Source of the DNA: JASFRS01 sp050114795
GTDB taxonomy: Bacteria > Pseudomonadota > Alphaproteobacteria > Sphingomonadales > CAKZYD01
Direction of reading: 5' to 3'
Assembly: GCA_050114795.1 (NCBI GenBank)
Contig: JASFRS010000018.1
Location: forward strand, 1 to 21,844
Length of the DNA stretch: 21,844 nucleotides
The position numbers were made by a program, and so were the translations under genes. Position 1 is the first letter of the stretch. Each line of letters begins with the position of its first letter. Below are positions 1-7,088 of this stretch, in pieces. Below the pieces are notes generated by a model. The model did no database searches. It was given only the letters and a program-made list of their open reading frames with translations, and was not told the origin of the DNA.

Positions 1-1
1 G

Positions 2-169
2 CTGGCTCTAACCGCAAGCATATTGGCCAATATTATTGCAAACTTTAACCTCTGGTACCGAAGCCAGCATGGCTGGATTCAACAAACAGCTTACAGCGGT
101 CTCGCACTGATTTGGGCGCTTGCAATATTGCCGCTTTGGGAAGTTGGTTTGATTAGTTGGACGCCATAG
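2..169 (+). CDS. C-terminal fragment of a membrane protein (5' end outside window)
   Basis: The frame is open from the left edge and ends at TAG 167-169, giving 55 C-terminal residues. Two hydrophobic stretches, the first beginning LALTASILANIIANF and the second YSGLALIWALAILPLW, are separated by a short polar segment with Arg, Gln and His. This looks like the last two transmembrane helices of an integral membrane protein. I do not recognise the family. Its last 17 bases overlap the 3' end of the convergent methyltransferase gene. The fragment is too short for a function call, and the reading frame is inferred from the long open stretch and its hydrophobic pattern only. Confidence 0.5.
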   Translation: MALTASILANIIANFNLWYRSQHGWIQQTAYSGLALIWALAILPLWEVGLISWTP

Positions 170-950
170 GTTTGGTGAACTTCAAAACAAAACGCTGTGA
201 TACGTCCCGCTCTTCAAATTCAACGCGCCAATAATTAGCCAGGCTATCTTCAGCATTGGCCAGAACCTCTGACGCCCCGGCAAATTCAAAACCGGCTGCA
301 GACACATCATCAATAGTCATCTGTCTGGGACTGCGATGCCAGCCCGCTGCCGTCGCTCGACTAGAACCCTGCACCGCCTCATGCTCAACAATCGCAAGTA
401 CACCACCTGGTTTCAGCAGCCGCATAGTGTTCTCAAGAAAAACCTTGGTTTGTTGAGGCAATTCTTCGCTGTTATCTTCATATTGCATGTGATGCCAAAT
501 TAAGGAGACCATCACCATATCAACAGAATTGTCAGGCAGCTTCAGCTTCTCACGCTCCCCAATGTAAGGGACAACATTACCTCTTGATGAAAAACGCTTT
601 GAAAAGCCCGCCTTGCTATTGTTCCAGCTAGACTTTGAATATTGCGCAAAGACTCTGCCATTTTGCCCCACAATCAATGACAGAAGATCGGTGTAATACC
701 CGGACCCTGCACCAACTTCATAGACATTCATCCCTTCTGTCACACCATAGAAAGCAAGAACCTCGGCAGGCTTTCGTCCAGCATCTCGCGCCCGGTCTTC
801 AGGCGTGCGGTAAAGATTTGAGACGGCAAGGAAGATATTTTCAGGCACCACAGAATTGGTATCAATATTCTGACCATCACAGGCAGATGCCAGCGGTGCA
901 AGAAGCAAGGACACACAAATGATTTTAAAAACGGACAAGAAACGGGTCAT
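153..950 (-). CDS. Exported class I SAM-dependent methyltransferase (COG4798-like)
   Basis: The 265-residue product begins with an N-terminal signal sequence (RFLSVFKIICVSLLLAPLASA) followed by Cys, so it is either a lipoprotein (degenerate lipobox ASAC) or is cut by signal peptidase I. It then has a Rossmann methyltransferase core. Motif I is VYEVGAGSGYYTDLL, with later strands at VDMVMVSLIWHHM and the post-motif RLLKPGGVLAIVEHEA. The ATG at 950 is preferred over the upstream in-frame TTG at 965 because AGGA sits six bases before it. The gene lies 22 bp downstream of the GNAT gene on the same strand, so the two may be co-transcribed. Its 3' end overlaps the convergent membrane-protein gene by 17 bp. 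The substrate is unknown. The oddity is the export signal on an enzyme class that needs cytoplasmic SAM, although predicted methyltransferases of this COG often carry one. Confidence 0.8.
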   Translation of the reverse strand: MTRFLSVFKIICVSLLLAPLASACDGQNIDTNSVVPENIFLAVSNLYRTPEDRARDAGRKPAEVLAFYGVTEGMNVYEVGAGSGYYTDLLSLIVGQNGRVFAQYSKSSWNNSKAGFSKRFSSRGNVVPYIGEREKLKLPDNSVDMVMVSLIWHHMQYEDNSEELPQQTKVFLENTMRLLKPGGVLAIVEHEAVQGSSRATAAGWHRSPRQMTIDDVSAAGFEFAGASEVLANAEDSLANYWRVEFEERDVSQRFVLKFTKPMASN

Positions 951-972
951 CAAAGATCCTATCAAGGGAAAA

Positions 973-1437
973 TTATTTTAAAGGCCGGTACATAAGCCGC
1001 CGCCGGCTGGGTTCAAATCCAAGGCGCAGATATAGCCGTTCTAATTGTCTTGCTGGCTCGCCCTGTTGCGCAATCACAAGAGATATTTCATCAGCCCCCT
1101 GCCCTTTGCACCAATCCATAACCTCCACCATCAGGCGGCTGCCGATACGTTTGCCGCGAACAACGGGAAGGACGAATAAATCTTCCACCTCAGCCATAAT
1201 GCCGAATTCCAACCCGGTACGTATGGTTGCCGCAACGAAACCCTGGGGACCCCCCTCATCTTCAGCTAGGAAAACAGCGCTTTTTTCATCCTGCAGCATC
1301 TTCTCAAGATGAGACAGCAGCGCTTCTGCAGGCGTGCTATATTCCGGCCCTGCATAAAACTCCTCCACCAAGGGTAAAAGAGCCAATGAATCATCTAGTT
1401 TAGCCTTGCGAATAGGGATGTCTGATTGTTCAGTCAT
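973..1437 (-). CDS. GNAT-family N-acetyltransferase
   Basis: The product is 154 residues with the GNAT fold. The N-terminal strand is IPIRKAKLDDSLALLPLVEEF, the central strands are around AVFLAEDEGGPQGFVAATIR and AEVEDLFVLPVVRG, and the acetyl-CoA pyrophosphate loop (motif A) is VRGKRIGSRLM, matching R-x-x-G-x-G/A. The C-terminal LERLYLRLGFEPSRRRLMYR is the usual family ending (an aromatic Y/L-x-x-x-GF segment). The ATG at 1437 is chosen because translation of the upstream extension to 1539 would run through the terminator hairpin of the neighbouring gene and adds no family sequence. The acceptor substrate cannot be told from sequence. It probably shares a transcript with the methyltransferase 22 bp downstream. 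Confidence 0.85.
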   Translation of the reverse strand: MTEQSDIPIRKAKLDDSLALLPLVEEFYAGPEYSTPAEALLSHLEKMLQDEKSAVFLAEDEGGPQGFVAATIRTGLEFGIMAEVEDLFVLPVVRGKRIGSRLMVEVMDWCKGQGADEISLVIAQQGEPARQLERLYLRLGFEPSRRRLMYRPLK

Positions 1438-1504
1438 TAATCCAATTTCCAATAACCCCTCTCTATTCGAACACAAGGGGCATATAACACCAAGCGCAAA
1501 ATGA

Positions 1505-1536
1505 ACCCGCAGTTTCTCATCGGGGAAACTGCGGGT
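1505..1536 (-). terminator. Intrinsic-type terminator hairpin after the aldehyde dehydrogenase gene
   Basis: There is a perfect 12-bp inverted repeat, ACCCGCAGTTTC (1505-1516) and GAAACTGCGGGT (1525-1536), with an 8-nt loop. It begins 24 bp past the stop codon of the aldehyde dehydrogenase gene, reading on the minus strand. The following bases on that strand are TCATTTTG, so the U-tract is poor. It separates the aldehyde dehydrogenase from the GNAT/methyltransferase pair. Confidence 0.7.
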
Positions 1537-1559
1537 CAATTGATAAACTTGGGTCTAGC

Positions 1560-2996
1560 CTATTTCTTCAATCGCATGGATAATGTGCGCTGTAACGCCT
1601 TTCCATATGGTGGCCGGGCCCCGATCAAAGAAGCCAAGTCAAACTTGGTCTGACGATAAATTGCCTTTTGATGGCTCACCGCTTTAAACCCTTCAATCCC
1701 ATGATAAGCCCCCATTCCGGATGGACCGACACCGCCGAAAGGCAAGTCATCTTGAGCCATATGGAAAATCACGTCCTGAAGCGTCACACCACCAGATGTG
1801 GTTTTATCAAGAACCTTGCGTTCTTCGCTTGAATCATTGCCAAAATAATAGGCCGCCAAAGGGCGCTCATGTTCATTCACATAATCAAGCGCTTCATCGA
1901 AATTGTCATAGCCTTTGATAGGCAGAATAGGGCCGAATAGTTCATCCTGCATCACAACCATATCATCGTTTACATTTCTTATGATCGTAAGCGGCATCAT
2001 GCGTGTATTAGAGGTGCTAAAATCCTCATCAGCCGGGTTTACAACACGTATATCGGCACCCTTGGCACGCGCATCTTCAACCGCATGGTTCAACCGTTCA
2101 AAATGCCGATCATTGATGATGGAAGTGGCATTCGGATTGCCATTCATTCGCGGATACATCTGCGTAGCCTTATCGACCAACGCATCCGTTACCTCATTTT
2201 CTTTTTCTTTTGGCACAAGCAGATAATCAGGTGCCAAACAGACCTGTCCGGCGTTCATCATTTTACCCATGACAATCCGGTCTGCGGCCTGATCAATATT
2301 TGCATCGCGCCCGACCAGAACCGGGGACTTTCCGCCCAGTTCCAACGTCAAAGGTACCAAGTTATCTGCCGCTGCCCGCATCACATGACGCGCAATGGAT
2401 GTGGCTCCCGTAAAGATGAGGTGATCAAAGGCCAAAGCGGAAAATGCCTGTCCAACTTCCGGCCCACCCGTAATAACCGCTACCTCATCTAAATCATAAG
2501 CTTTTTCAAATAAGCTCTTCATTAAATTAGATGTTTCAGGTGTAAATTCGGAAGGTTTAATCATTGCCCTATTACCAGCGGCAAAAACGCCTGCCAAAGG
2601 CGCAAAGGTCAAATTCACTGGAAAGTTCCATGGACTAATGATGCCAATGACACCTTTGGGTTGATATTCAATCCAAGCGCGCGAGCCTAAAAGCCCCAAT
2701 GGAAACTCCATCGCCCGCCGCTCAGGCCGCATCCATTTTTTTACATGTTTACGGGCATATTTAAGCGCACTCACGGCTGCCAGAATATCCGTAAAGCGTG
2801 ACATTTCCACAGCGCGCTGCCCAAAATCCTCAGACATGGCCTGAGATAATTGCATCTCATTTTCAATCAAAATGTCGATGGCGCGATTAATACGGTCAAT
2901 ACGCACTTCAGCGGAGACCGGAGACGCTGCAATATGCGCCTTCTTTTGTTGCTCCAATATTGCATTCATATCTGCGTGCACGGGTTTATGCTCCAT
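1560..2996 (-). CDS. Aldehyde dehydrogenase, coniferyl aldehyde dehydrogenase type
   Basis: The 478-residue, full-length NAD(P)+-dependent aldehyde dehydrogenase would oxidise an aldehyde to its acid in the cytoplasm. Conserved elements are PWNFP (Asn124, oxyanion stabiliser), IKPSE (149-150 region), FTGATSIAR, LELGGKSP (general base Glu219), NAGQVCLAPD (catalytic nucleophile Cys253), and the late DELFGPILP and FGGVGPSGMG motifs. The short length, the C253-LAPDYLLVP context and the FGGVGPSGMGAYHG ending match the group annotated as coniferyl aldehyde dehydrogenase (CalB) rather than betaine or succinate-semialdehyde enzymes. True substrates in this group are often medium- or long-chain or aromatic aldehydes, so the name should be taken loosely. 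A GGGAGAG ribosome-binding site precedes ATG 2996. It is monocistronic, divergent from the phosphatase gene and closed by the hairpin at 1505-1536. Confidence 0.93.
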   Translation of the reverse strand: MEHKPVHADMNAILEQQKKAHIAASPVSAEVRIDRINRAIDILIENEMQLSQAMSEDFGQRAVEMSRFTDILAAVSALKYARKHVKKWMRPERRAMEFPLGLLGSRAWIEYQPKGVIGIISPWNFPVNLTFAPLAGVFAAGNRAMIKPSEFTPETSNLMKSLFEKAYDLDEVAVITGGPEVGQAFSALAFDHLIFTGATSIARHVMRAAADNLVPLTLELGGKSPVLVGRDANIDQAADRIVMGKMMNAGQVCLAPDYLLVPKEKENEVTDALVDKATQMYPRMNGNPNATSIINDRHFERLNHAVEDARAKGADIRVVNPADEDFSTSNTRMMPLTIIRNVNDDMVVMQDELFGPILPIKGYDNFDEALDYVNEHERPLAAYYFGNDSSEERKVLDKTTSGGVTLQDVIFHMAQDDLPFGGVGPSGMGAYHGIEGFKAVSHQKAIYRQTKFDLASLIGARPPYGKALQRTLSMRLKK

Positions 2997-3153
2997 GACT
3001 CTCTCCCAAAGGCGCTTTTATATTTTCAAACGATACTATGGCGACAAGCCGAGCCAAGCGCAAATATCATTCCTGAACGCGTGCTATGCATGCTTTGCGG
3101 AACAGCCTCACCGTGTTAAACGGAATTAGCGTTTTCAACAGGGTTATAGATTT
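2997..3153. promoter_or_regulatory. Divergent promoter region between aldehyde dehydrogenase and alkaline phosphatase
   Basis: These 157 bp separate two divergent starts, so both promoters must lie here or just inside the genes. On the minus strand TATAAA (3017-3022) lies 19 bp from TTGTCG (3042-3047), a weak sigma70-like pair. I find no convincing -10/-35 pair for the phosphatase and no sequence resembling the Pho box, so phosphate control is not supported by what I can see. Confidence 0.3.
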
Positions 3154-4650
3154 ATGCGTATACTTATAACGACATTACTCCTGACAGCCACTGTATCATC
3201 TGCACACGCGGACGAAAACATGTGGACTGAAGCAGGCAAGGCCGCCATTCAAAGCAGGCTTCAAGCACAGACTTTTCCAAACAAAGCCAAAAATGTGATC
3301 CTATTTATCGGCGACGGAATGGGCATTTCCACTGTCACAGCAGCTCGCATTTTTGATGGGCAAAGCCGTGGCGAGTCGGGCGAGGAAAATTTTCTCTCTT
3401 TCGAACAATTCCCACATGTTGCACTGTCAAAAACTTATAATCATGATGCACAAGTACCTGATTCAGCCGGGACTGCATCAGCGCTGCTGACAGGTGCAAA
3501 AACTCGTATTGGGGTATTGGGCGTTTCGCATCACCAGCCTCATGGCCAATGCGAAGGTGCTTCGGAACATTATCTTCAAACCCTTGTCGAAAAAGCCGAA
3601 ATTGCAGGCCTACGCACCGGCGTCGTGACGACGGCTCGCCTGACCCATGCAACGCCGGGATCTACCTATGCACACTCGCCATCTCGTGATTGGGAAGATG
3701 ACAGCCAGCTTACGGACGAGGCTAAAACGTTTGGATGCAAGGATATAGCCCGACAATTTATTGAATTCCCTTATGGAGACGGCATCGACGTCGCAATGGG
3801 AGGGGGACGAAAACATTTTCTCCCCAACACAGCCACCGACCCGGAATACAAGTTAAAAATGGGAGGGCGTCAAGATGGTCGCAATTTGATCAAAGAGTGG
3901 CAGAGTAAAAACGCGAATGGCGTCTTTGCGTGGAATAAAGATGGTTTTGACGAAGCAGACACCTCCGCTTCAAAATTCCTTGGCCTCTTCGAACGCAGCC
4001 ATATGCAATATGAGACCGACCGCGCTGAAGACGGTGCCGGTGAACCCTCTTTGGCGGAAATGACAGAAAAAGCGATTCAGATGCTATCAAAAGGTGACAA
4101 CGGTTATGTGTTGTTAGTTGAGGGTGGCCGGATTGATCATGCCCATCACGCAGGCAACGCACGGCGCGCCCTAAAAGAGGCACAAGCTTTTTCACAAGCG
4201 GTAAAGATGGCCCAAAATATGGTTGATTTGGATGAAACACTCATCATTGTGACCGCAGATCATAGCCATGTTTTTACCATGGCCGGTTATCCTGCGCGCG
4301 GCAATCCGATCCTCGGGCTAGTTCACAGGCCTGACGGACATGATGGTCACCAAGTCGAGCCGGTAAGTGCCAAAGACGGCAAACCTTATACAACGCTTGG
4401 TTATTATAATGGACCAGGTGCTGTGTCTGGCGAACGTCCTGACCTGACGGAAACGGACACGACCGATAAAGACTTTAAACAACAATCCTTGGTGCCAACC
4501 TCATCAGAGACCCATAGCGGAGAAGATGTAGCAATTTATGCGACCGGTGCGGGATCATCCCTCATTAGCGGCGTGATGGAGCAGAATGTAATCTATCATG
4601 TGATGGATTATGCACTTCGCGAAAAGTGGCAATCACTGAACAAGGATTGA
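3154..4650 (+). CDS. phoA: Secreted alkaline phosphatase (PhoA superfamily)
   Basis: The product is 498 residues. A signal peptide (RILITTLLLTATVSSAHA, cut before DEN) directs it to the periplasm or outside, where it hydrolyses phosphomonoesters. The metallo-phosphatase motifs are complete: FIGDGMG (metal Asp53), VPDSAGTASALLTGAKT with nucleophile Ser104, EGGRIDHAHHAGN and VTADHSH for the Zn/Mg sites, and THSGEDVAIYATG for the last zinc histidine. The DSAGTA nucleophile motif and THSGEDV are closer to the animal-type and marine bacterial enzymes than to E. coli PhoA (DSAAS). Length is normal. An AGGG lies about 10 bp before ATG 3154. Its stop overlaps the 3' end of the convergent DUF4136 lipoprotein gene by 18 bp. 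The role is presumably phosphate scavenging from organic phosphate. The symbol reflects the family, not proven orthology. Confidence 0.93.
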   Translation: MRILITTLLLTATVSSAHADENMWTEAGKAAIQSRLQAQTFPNKAKNVILFIGDGMGISTVTAARIFDGQSRGESGEENFLSFEQFPHVALSKTYNHDAQVPDSAGTASALLTGAKTRIGVLGVSHHQPHGQCEGASEHYLQTLVEKAEIAGLRTGVVTTARLTHATPGSTYAHSPSRDWEDDSQLTDEAKTFGCKDIARQFIEFPYGDGIDVAMGGGRKHFLPNTATDPEYKLKMGGRQDGRNLIKEWQSKNANGVFAWNKDGFDEADTSASKFLGLFERSHMQYETDRAEDGAGEPSLAEMTEKAIQMLSKGDNGYVLLVEGGRIDHAHHAGNARRALKEAQAFSQAVKMAQNMVDLDETLIIVTADHSHVFTMAGYPARGNPILGLVHRPDGHDGHQVEPVSAKDGKPYTTLGYYNGPGAVSGERPDLTETDTTDKDFKQQSLVPTSSETHSGEDVAIYATGAGSSLISGVMEQNVIYHVMDYALREKWQSLNKD

Positions 4651-5217
4651 ATCCTGCACAGTGCCTCGAAGCTTTGAAATATCCGGCGGAAAGGCGTCCA
4701 AAATATCGATCAGCGCCAGCGTAAAAGCCTGGCGCTGATCATTAGTTTCATAAGCGCTCAAACGGCTATAGCCATGCCAAATGGCATTTCCGCTACGGGC
4801 ATCAAAGACATCTATAGCCAGAGTATCGGGGAAGTAGCGACCTCCAGTCCTTGGGTCGCGGCTCCAAAGCCAGCCTCTGGCTCCCAATACGACATAGTCT
4901 CGGTATAGCGTGATGTCTTTGCGCTCTCCTAGTGAAAGCGTGACCATAACCAAGGCATCTTCACGTTTAGGCCGAAACGCCCAACCTTTGGCTGAAAGAA
5001 TTGACTTAAGCTGATCTTCCACCTGCTCCCGCTCAAGGCCAAGGGTTTGAAAAACATCGCTTTCCTTATTAAGGGCCAAGGGATGGTCAAGTATCAAAGA
5101 AAAGCTATCTATGCGGTTATAATCTATAGCGAGATTAACATCCTGAGAAACTGGCGATGTGGCGGCACAGGCTTGCAGAAAAGTCACAGCCATAATTGCA
5201 GCCACCCGTTTCATCAT
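4633..5217 (-). CDS. DUF4136-type lipoprotein
   Basis: The product is 194 residues. The N-terminal MMKRVAAIMAVTFLQAC ends in a lipobox-like LQAC, so it is a predicted lipoprotein (acylated at Cys17). The body fits DUF4136: an early YNRIDSFSLI strand, a central EDALVMVTLSLGER strand, and the diagnostic late segment LAIDVFDARSGNAIWHGYSRL. The molecular function of the family is unknown. The start codon overlaps the stop of the upstream Hpt gene as ATGA (5214-5217), strong evidence of translational coupling, so this envelope protein is made together with the phosphotransfer proteins. Its 3' end overlaps the convergent phosphatase gene. Confidence 0.8.
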   Translation of the reverse strand: MMKRVAAIMAVTFLQACAATSPVSQDVNLAIDYNRIDSFSLILDHPLALNKESDVFQTLGLEREQVEDQLKSILSAKGWAFRPKREDALVMVTLSLGERKDITLYRDYVVLGARGWLWSRDPRTGGRYFPDTLAIDVFDARSGNAIWHGYSRLSAYETNDQRQAFTLALIDILDAFPPDISKLRGTVQDSILVQ

Positions 5218-5726
5218 GATCTCAATTTCTCCAATACAGCCCTCAGAGCAGAGGTAAGTTGAATGCCAATTTCCCCGCCATCACCTGAGATTTTATCCCG
5301 CATTACGATAGCCATAGCATCAATATGTGCTTTAATGACTTCAAGGTGTATATCGTTTAAATCAACCTCAGACCTCAAAAGCTTATTGAGACCATCCGCG
5401 ATTTCCGTGATTAACGGATATCCGAATGTACCCCCCTGCCCTTTCATATCATGGGCGATAGCAGTCATACGTTCAACCGTTTCTATTCGCGCCTTCGGCT
5501 CGTCCAAATAACGACGAAATAGATCTTCTAATTCTTTGATCAATCCCATGACAAAATTCGGATAATCCGCTGCCATATCATCAAAGATTTTCTGAGCTTT
5601 AGCCAAAACCTCTGGATCAATTTTTGATGCCTTGTCCTTTTCCCCCATCGGATCAAGACTAATTGATTTTTCCTTTAAAATACTTTGGCGACGACTATGC
5701 ACTGTCGCCCGGGGGTTATCCTCCAT
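5214..5726 (-). CDS. Histidine phosphotransfer (Hpt) domain protein, second of the operon
   Basis: The product is 170 residues. A polar, basic N-terminal segment of about 35 residues precedes an Hpt four-helix bundle. The phosphorylation motif is AIAHDMKGQGGTFGYPLI with His92 as phosphoacceptor. Helices before it (LAKAQKIFDDMAADYPNFV, LIKELEDLFRRYL) and after it fit the Hpt fold, and there is no kinase, ATPase or receiver domain. It would relay phosphate between a hybrid kinase and a response regulator. The gene begins 20 bp after the receiver gene and is joined to the lipoprotein gene by an ATGA overlap. A GAGAG lies about 8 bp before ATG 5726. An internal ATG (Met27) has no ribosome-binding site, so I keep the long start. 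Confidence 0.82.
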   Translation of the reverse strand: MEDNPRATVHSRRQSILKEKSISLDPMGEKDKASKIDPEVLAKAQKIFDDMAADYPNFVMGLIKELEDLFRRYLDEPKARIETVERMTAIAHDMKGQGGTFGYPLITEIADGLNKLLRSEVDLNDIHLEVIKAHIDAMAIVMRDKISGDGGEIGIQLTSALRAVLEKLRS

Positions 5727-5746
5727 TTACAATACTCTCTGTTGCC

Positions 5747-6247
5747 TCAACTGTTTAAAACAACTTGCTCCTTAGATACTTTCTCGCCAAATTTTTCACC
5801 CCCATGATGTCTTTGGTTCAGCTTTTTTGTTGTATAAGCAAATGTCTTATTTAGCATCATCACATTCATCAGCTTTTCACTCAAGCTTTTGATAGTAAAT
5901 GGTTTGATGAGTAGCTCATTCGCACCGCTTATCATGACTTCTTGAGCATGCTCTTTATCGTCATAAGCCGTCATCATTAAAGCTAGAGTAGAAGCGATTG
6001 AATGTTTTTCATGGCTCCGCATCCAACGCAACAAAGACAAACCATTTACAGGAAACATCTCCCATCCCGTAAGAACAAGGTCGATATTTGTTCCATTTTG
6101 AAGAACTTCTATTGCTTCGGATCCGTCTTGAGCGATCAGAATATCGCCCGCATTTAAAATTCCCAGACAATCCATAAGAAGTGATCGGGTAAAGGGGCAA
6201 TCCTCTACCAACAGGACTGTCACCCCTTGAAGGTTAAAATAGCTCAT
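5747..6247 (-). CDS. Degenerate single-domain receiver (pseudo-receiver) lacking the phosphoacceptor Asp
   Basis: The product is 166 residues from ATG 6247, which has GGGGGGA just upstream; ATG 6259 is an alternative. A CheY-like fold is clear: TVLLVEDCPFTRSLL (acidic pocket Glu15/Asp16), LALMMTAYD (conserved Thr93), ANELLIKPFT (conserved Lys115). At the phosphorylation position, where the family has a T-D-W-E-M type motif, this protein has VLTGWEMFPVNG, so Gly61 replaces Asp. The codon GGA differs from GAT or GAC at two positions, which makes a single sequencing error an unlikely cause. No output domain follows, only a basic polar tail of about 40 residues. It lies between two Hpt genes (gaps 20-32 bp). 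I infer a phosphorylation-independent binding partner rather than a phosphate receiver. Confidence 0.85.
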   Translation of the reverse strand: MSYFNLQGVTVLLVEDCPFTRSLLMDCLGILNAGDILIAQDGSEAIEVLQNGTNIDLVLTGWEMFPVNGLSLLRWMRSHEKHSIASTLALMMTAYDDKEHAQEVMISGANELLIKPFTIKSLSEKLMNVMMLNKTFAYTTKKLNQRHHGGEKFGEKVSKEQVVLNS

Positions 6248-6279
6248 TAATCCCCCCATATGAGCTTTATTTTCTCATT

Positions 6280-6627
6280 TTAAAACCGTGCGATTTGAGC
6301 TTCAATCCGTTCAATTAAATCTATCATTCGCGCGAATAATTTTTCTTTTTCGTCTTCACCCATTTCGGGGTTCTGCTCCGCCGCTTCACACCAATCCGCG
6401 ATAGACCAGACACCAACGGCTTTTGCAGCGCCCTTCAAACGGTGAAACGCCTCACCCCAACGCAGTTCAGGGTGCGGGCTGTTGATATCTTGAATGCTGG
6501 ACCGAACATTTGCGCAAAATTCCGACAGGATCATTTTTTCAAGCTTCCGGTCTCCCTGGGTAAACCCAGCGAGATGCACGGCATCGAACAGCGGCGCAGT
6601 CCCGGCATTTTTCGTTCCAGCGATCAT
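6280..6627 (-). CDS. Small Hpt domain protein, first of the operon
   Basis: The 115-residue product is almost entirely one Hpt bundle. The motif is EAFHRLKGAAKAVGVWSIAD with His62 as phosphoacceptor. A preceding helix (LEKMILSEFCANVRSSIQDI) and following helices (CEAAEQ, LFARMIDLIERIEAQI) complete the fold. AAAGGTG precedes ATG 6627 by about 8 bases. It is followed 32 bp later by the degenerate receiver gene. It has no obvious sequence similarity to the second Hpt protein outside the motif, so the pair is not a recent duplication. Its kinase is not in the window. Confidence 0.82.
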   Translation of the reverse strand: MIAGTKNAGTAPLFDAVHLAGFTQGDRKLEKMILSEFCANVRSSIQDINSPHPELRWGEAFHRLKGAAKAVGVWSIADWCEAAEQNPEMGEDEKEKLFARMIDLIERIEAQIARF

Positions 6628-6664
6628 AGGTAAATCACCTTTCCCCCTCTTTCTTCATGCAATG

Positions 6665-6687
6665 AAAAAGATTAAAGAAGCCTTTAA
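6665..6687 (-). terminator. Weak AT-rich hairpin with T-run between the first operon gene and the Hpt genes
   Basis: The hairpin is TTAAAG (6672-6677) / CTTTAA (6682-6687) with a 4-nt loop, followed on the minus strand by TCTTTTTC. It overlaps the stop codon of the upstream small gene. The stem has little GC, so any termination would be partial. It could reduce read-through from the first gene into the Hpt-receiver-Hpt genes. Confidence 0.3.
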
Positions 6688-6932
6688 CCTTGATAATTTA
6701 ACTTGCGCAGAACCTCCCGCCCAAGATCCGTCAAACGACAAACCAGCCAATCAGGCTTGATCGGATTACGGAACCATGGCTCGCACCACCCTTTATCTAT
6801 ACAGCTTCTAATCGTGCGAACAGGGATTTCCTGGCCCTCAGGATCAAACAATGGCAATTTTCCACCTGGTTGGTTAAGCCCCAGTCTGAGATAACGAAGC
6901 TGCGCTTCGCTGGGTCGTGCCTGCGCAGGCAT
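6684..6932 (-). CDS. Conserved hypothetical protein, possible winged-helix fold
   Basis: The product is 82 residues from ATG 6932, chosen for GGAG nine bases upstream and because the family-like sequence starts here. An in-frame TTG at 6980 would add 16 residues. Visible features are PSEAQLRYLRLGL, a GGKLPLFDPEGQ turn, a helix TIRSCIDKGWCEPWF and an ending VCRLTDLGREVLRK, where an L-T-x-x-G-R-x-x-L segment is typical of the last helix and wing of small winged-helix proteins. From memory, similar short proteins occur in other alphaproteobacteria without an assigned function. It is the first gene after the extended -10 promoter and is divergent from the coiled-coil gene, so a local regulator is possible. 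That is inference from fold impression and position. Confidence 0.65.
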   Translation of the reverse strand: MPAQARPSEAQLRYLRLGLNQPGGKLPLFDPEGQEIPVRTIRSCIDKGWCEPWFRNPIKPDWLVCRLTDLGREVLRKLNYQG

Positions 6933-7012
6933 AATCTCAAGCTCCGCCGCCGGCCTTTCATATTTATATATTTTGCCCAATAACTTACCCCCAATGCCCC
7001 AATTACCTACCC

Positions 7013-7080
7013 GGTTTAAATGGTTAAACTACCTTGAAATCGGGCGTTTTTTGCCCTTAAACCGCCCGAATGAATTTCAA
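7013..7080. promoter_or_regulatory. Cluster of palindromes / candidate operators between the signalling operon and the coiled-coil gene
   Basis: Several overlapping inverted repeats lie here. (a) GTTTAA (7014-7019), four bases, TTAAAC (7024-7029). (b) CGGTTTAA-type pairing between GGTTTAA (7013-7019) and TTAAACC (7057-7063). (c) CGGGCG (7041-7046) with CGCCCG (7063-7068), flanked by TTGAAAT (7034-7040) and ATTTCAA (7074-7080). Pairings b and c compete, so in a transcript they are alternatives. TTAA at 7024 followed seven bases later by TGAA is one mismatch from the CtrA box TTAA-N7-TTAA. Function as operator, leader switch or CtrA site is undecided. Confidence 0.4.
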
Positions 7081-7088
7081 TTATAGCA
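7080..7088 (-). promoter_or_regulatory. Extended -10 promoter element reading into the Hpt/receiver operon
   Basis: Read on the minus strand the sequence is TGCTATAAT: a perfect TATAAT (7080-7085) with the TGn extension. No good -35 is seen at 16-18 bp, as is tolerated for extended -10 promoters. Transcription would start near 7073, leaving a leader of roughly 140 nt before ATG 6932 that contains the palindromes at 7013-7080. Confidence 0.5.

Noticed and set aside
1438..1539. N-terminal extension of the GNAT gene to 1539
   Set aside because: It runs through the perfect 12-bp terminator hairpin of the upstream gene and carries no GNAT sequence; ATG 1437 gives the usual family start.
2997..3153. 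Pho box upstream of the alkaline phosphatase gene
   Set aside because: No tandem CTGTCAT-like repeats at the required spacing could be found.
3335..4240. Minus-strand frames inside the alkaline phosphatase gene
   Set aside because: They are antisense shadows of a complete, motif-bearing gene, with no ribosome-binding sites or recognisable domains.
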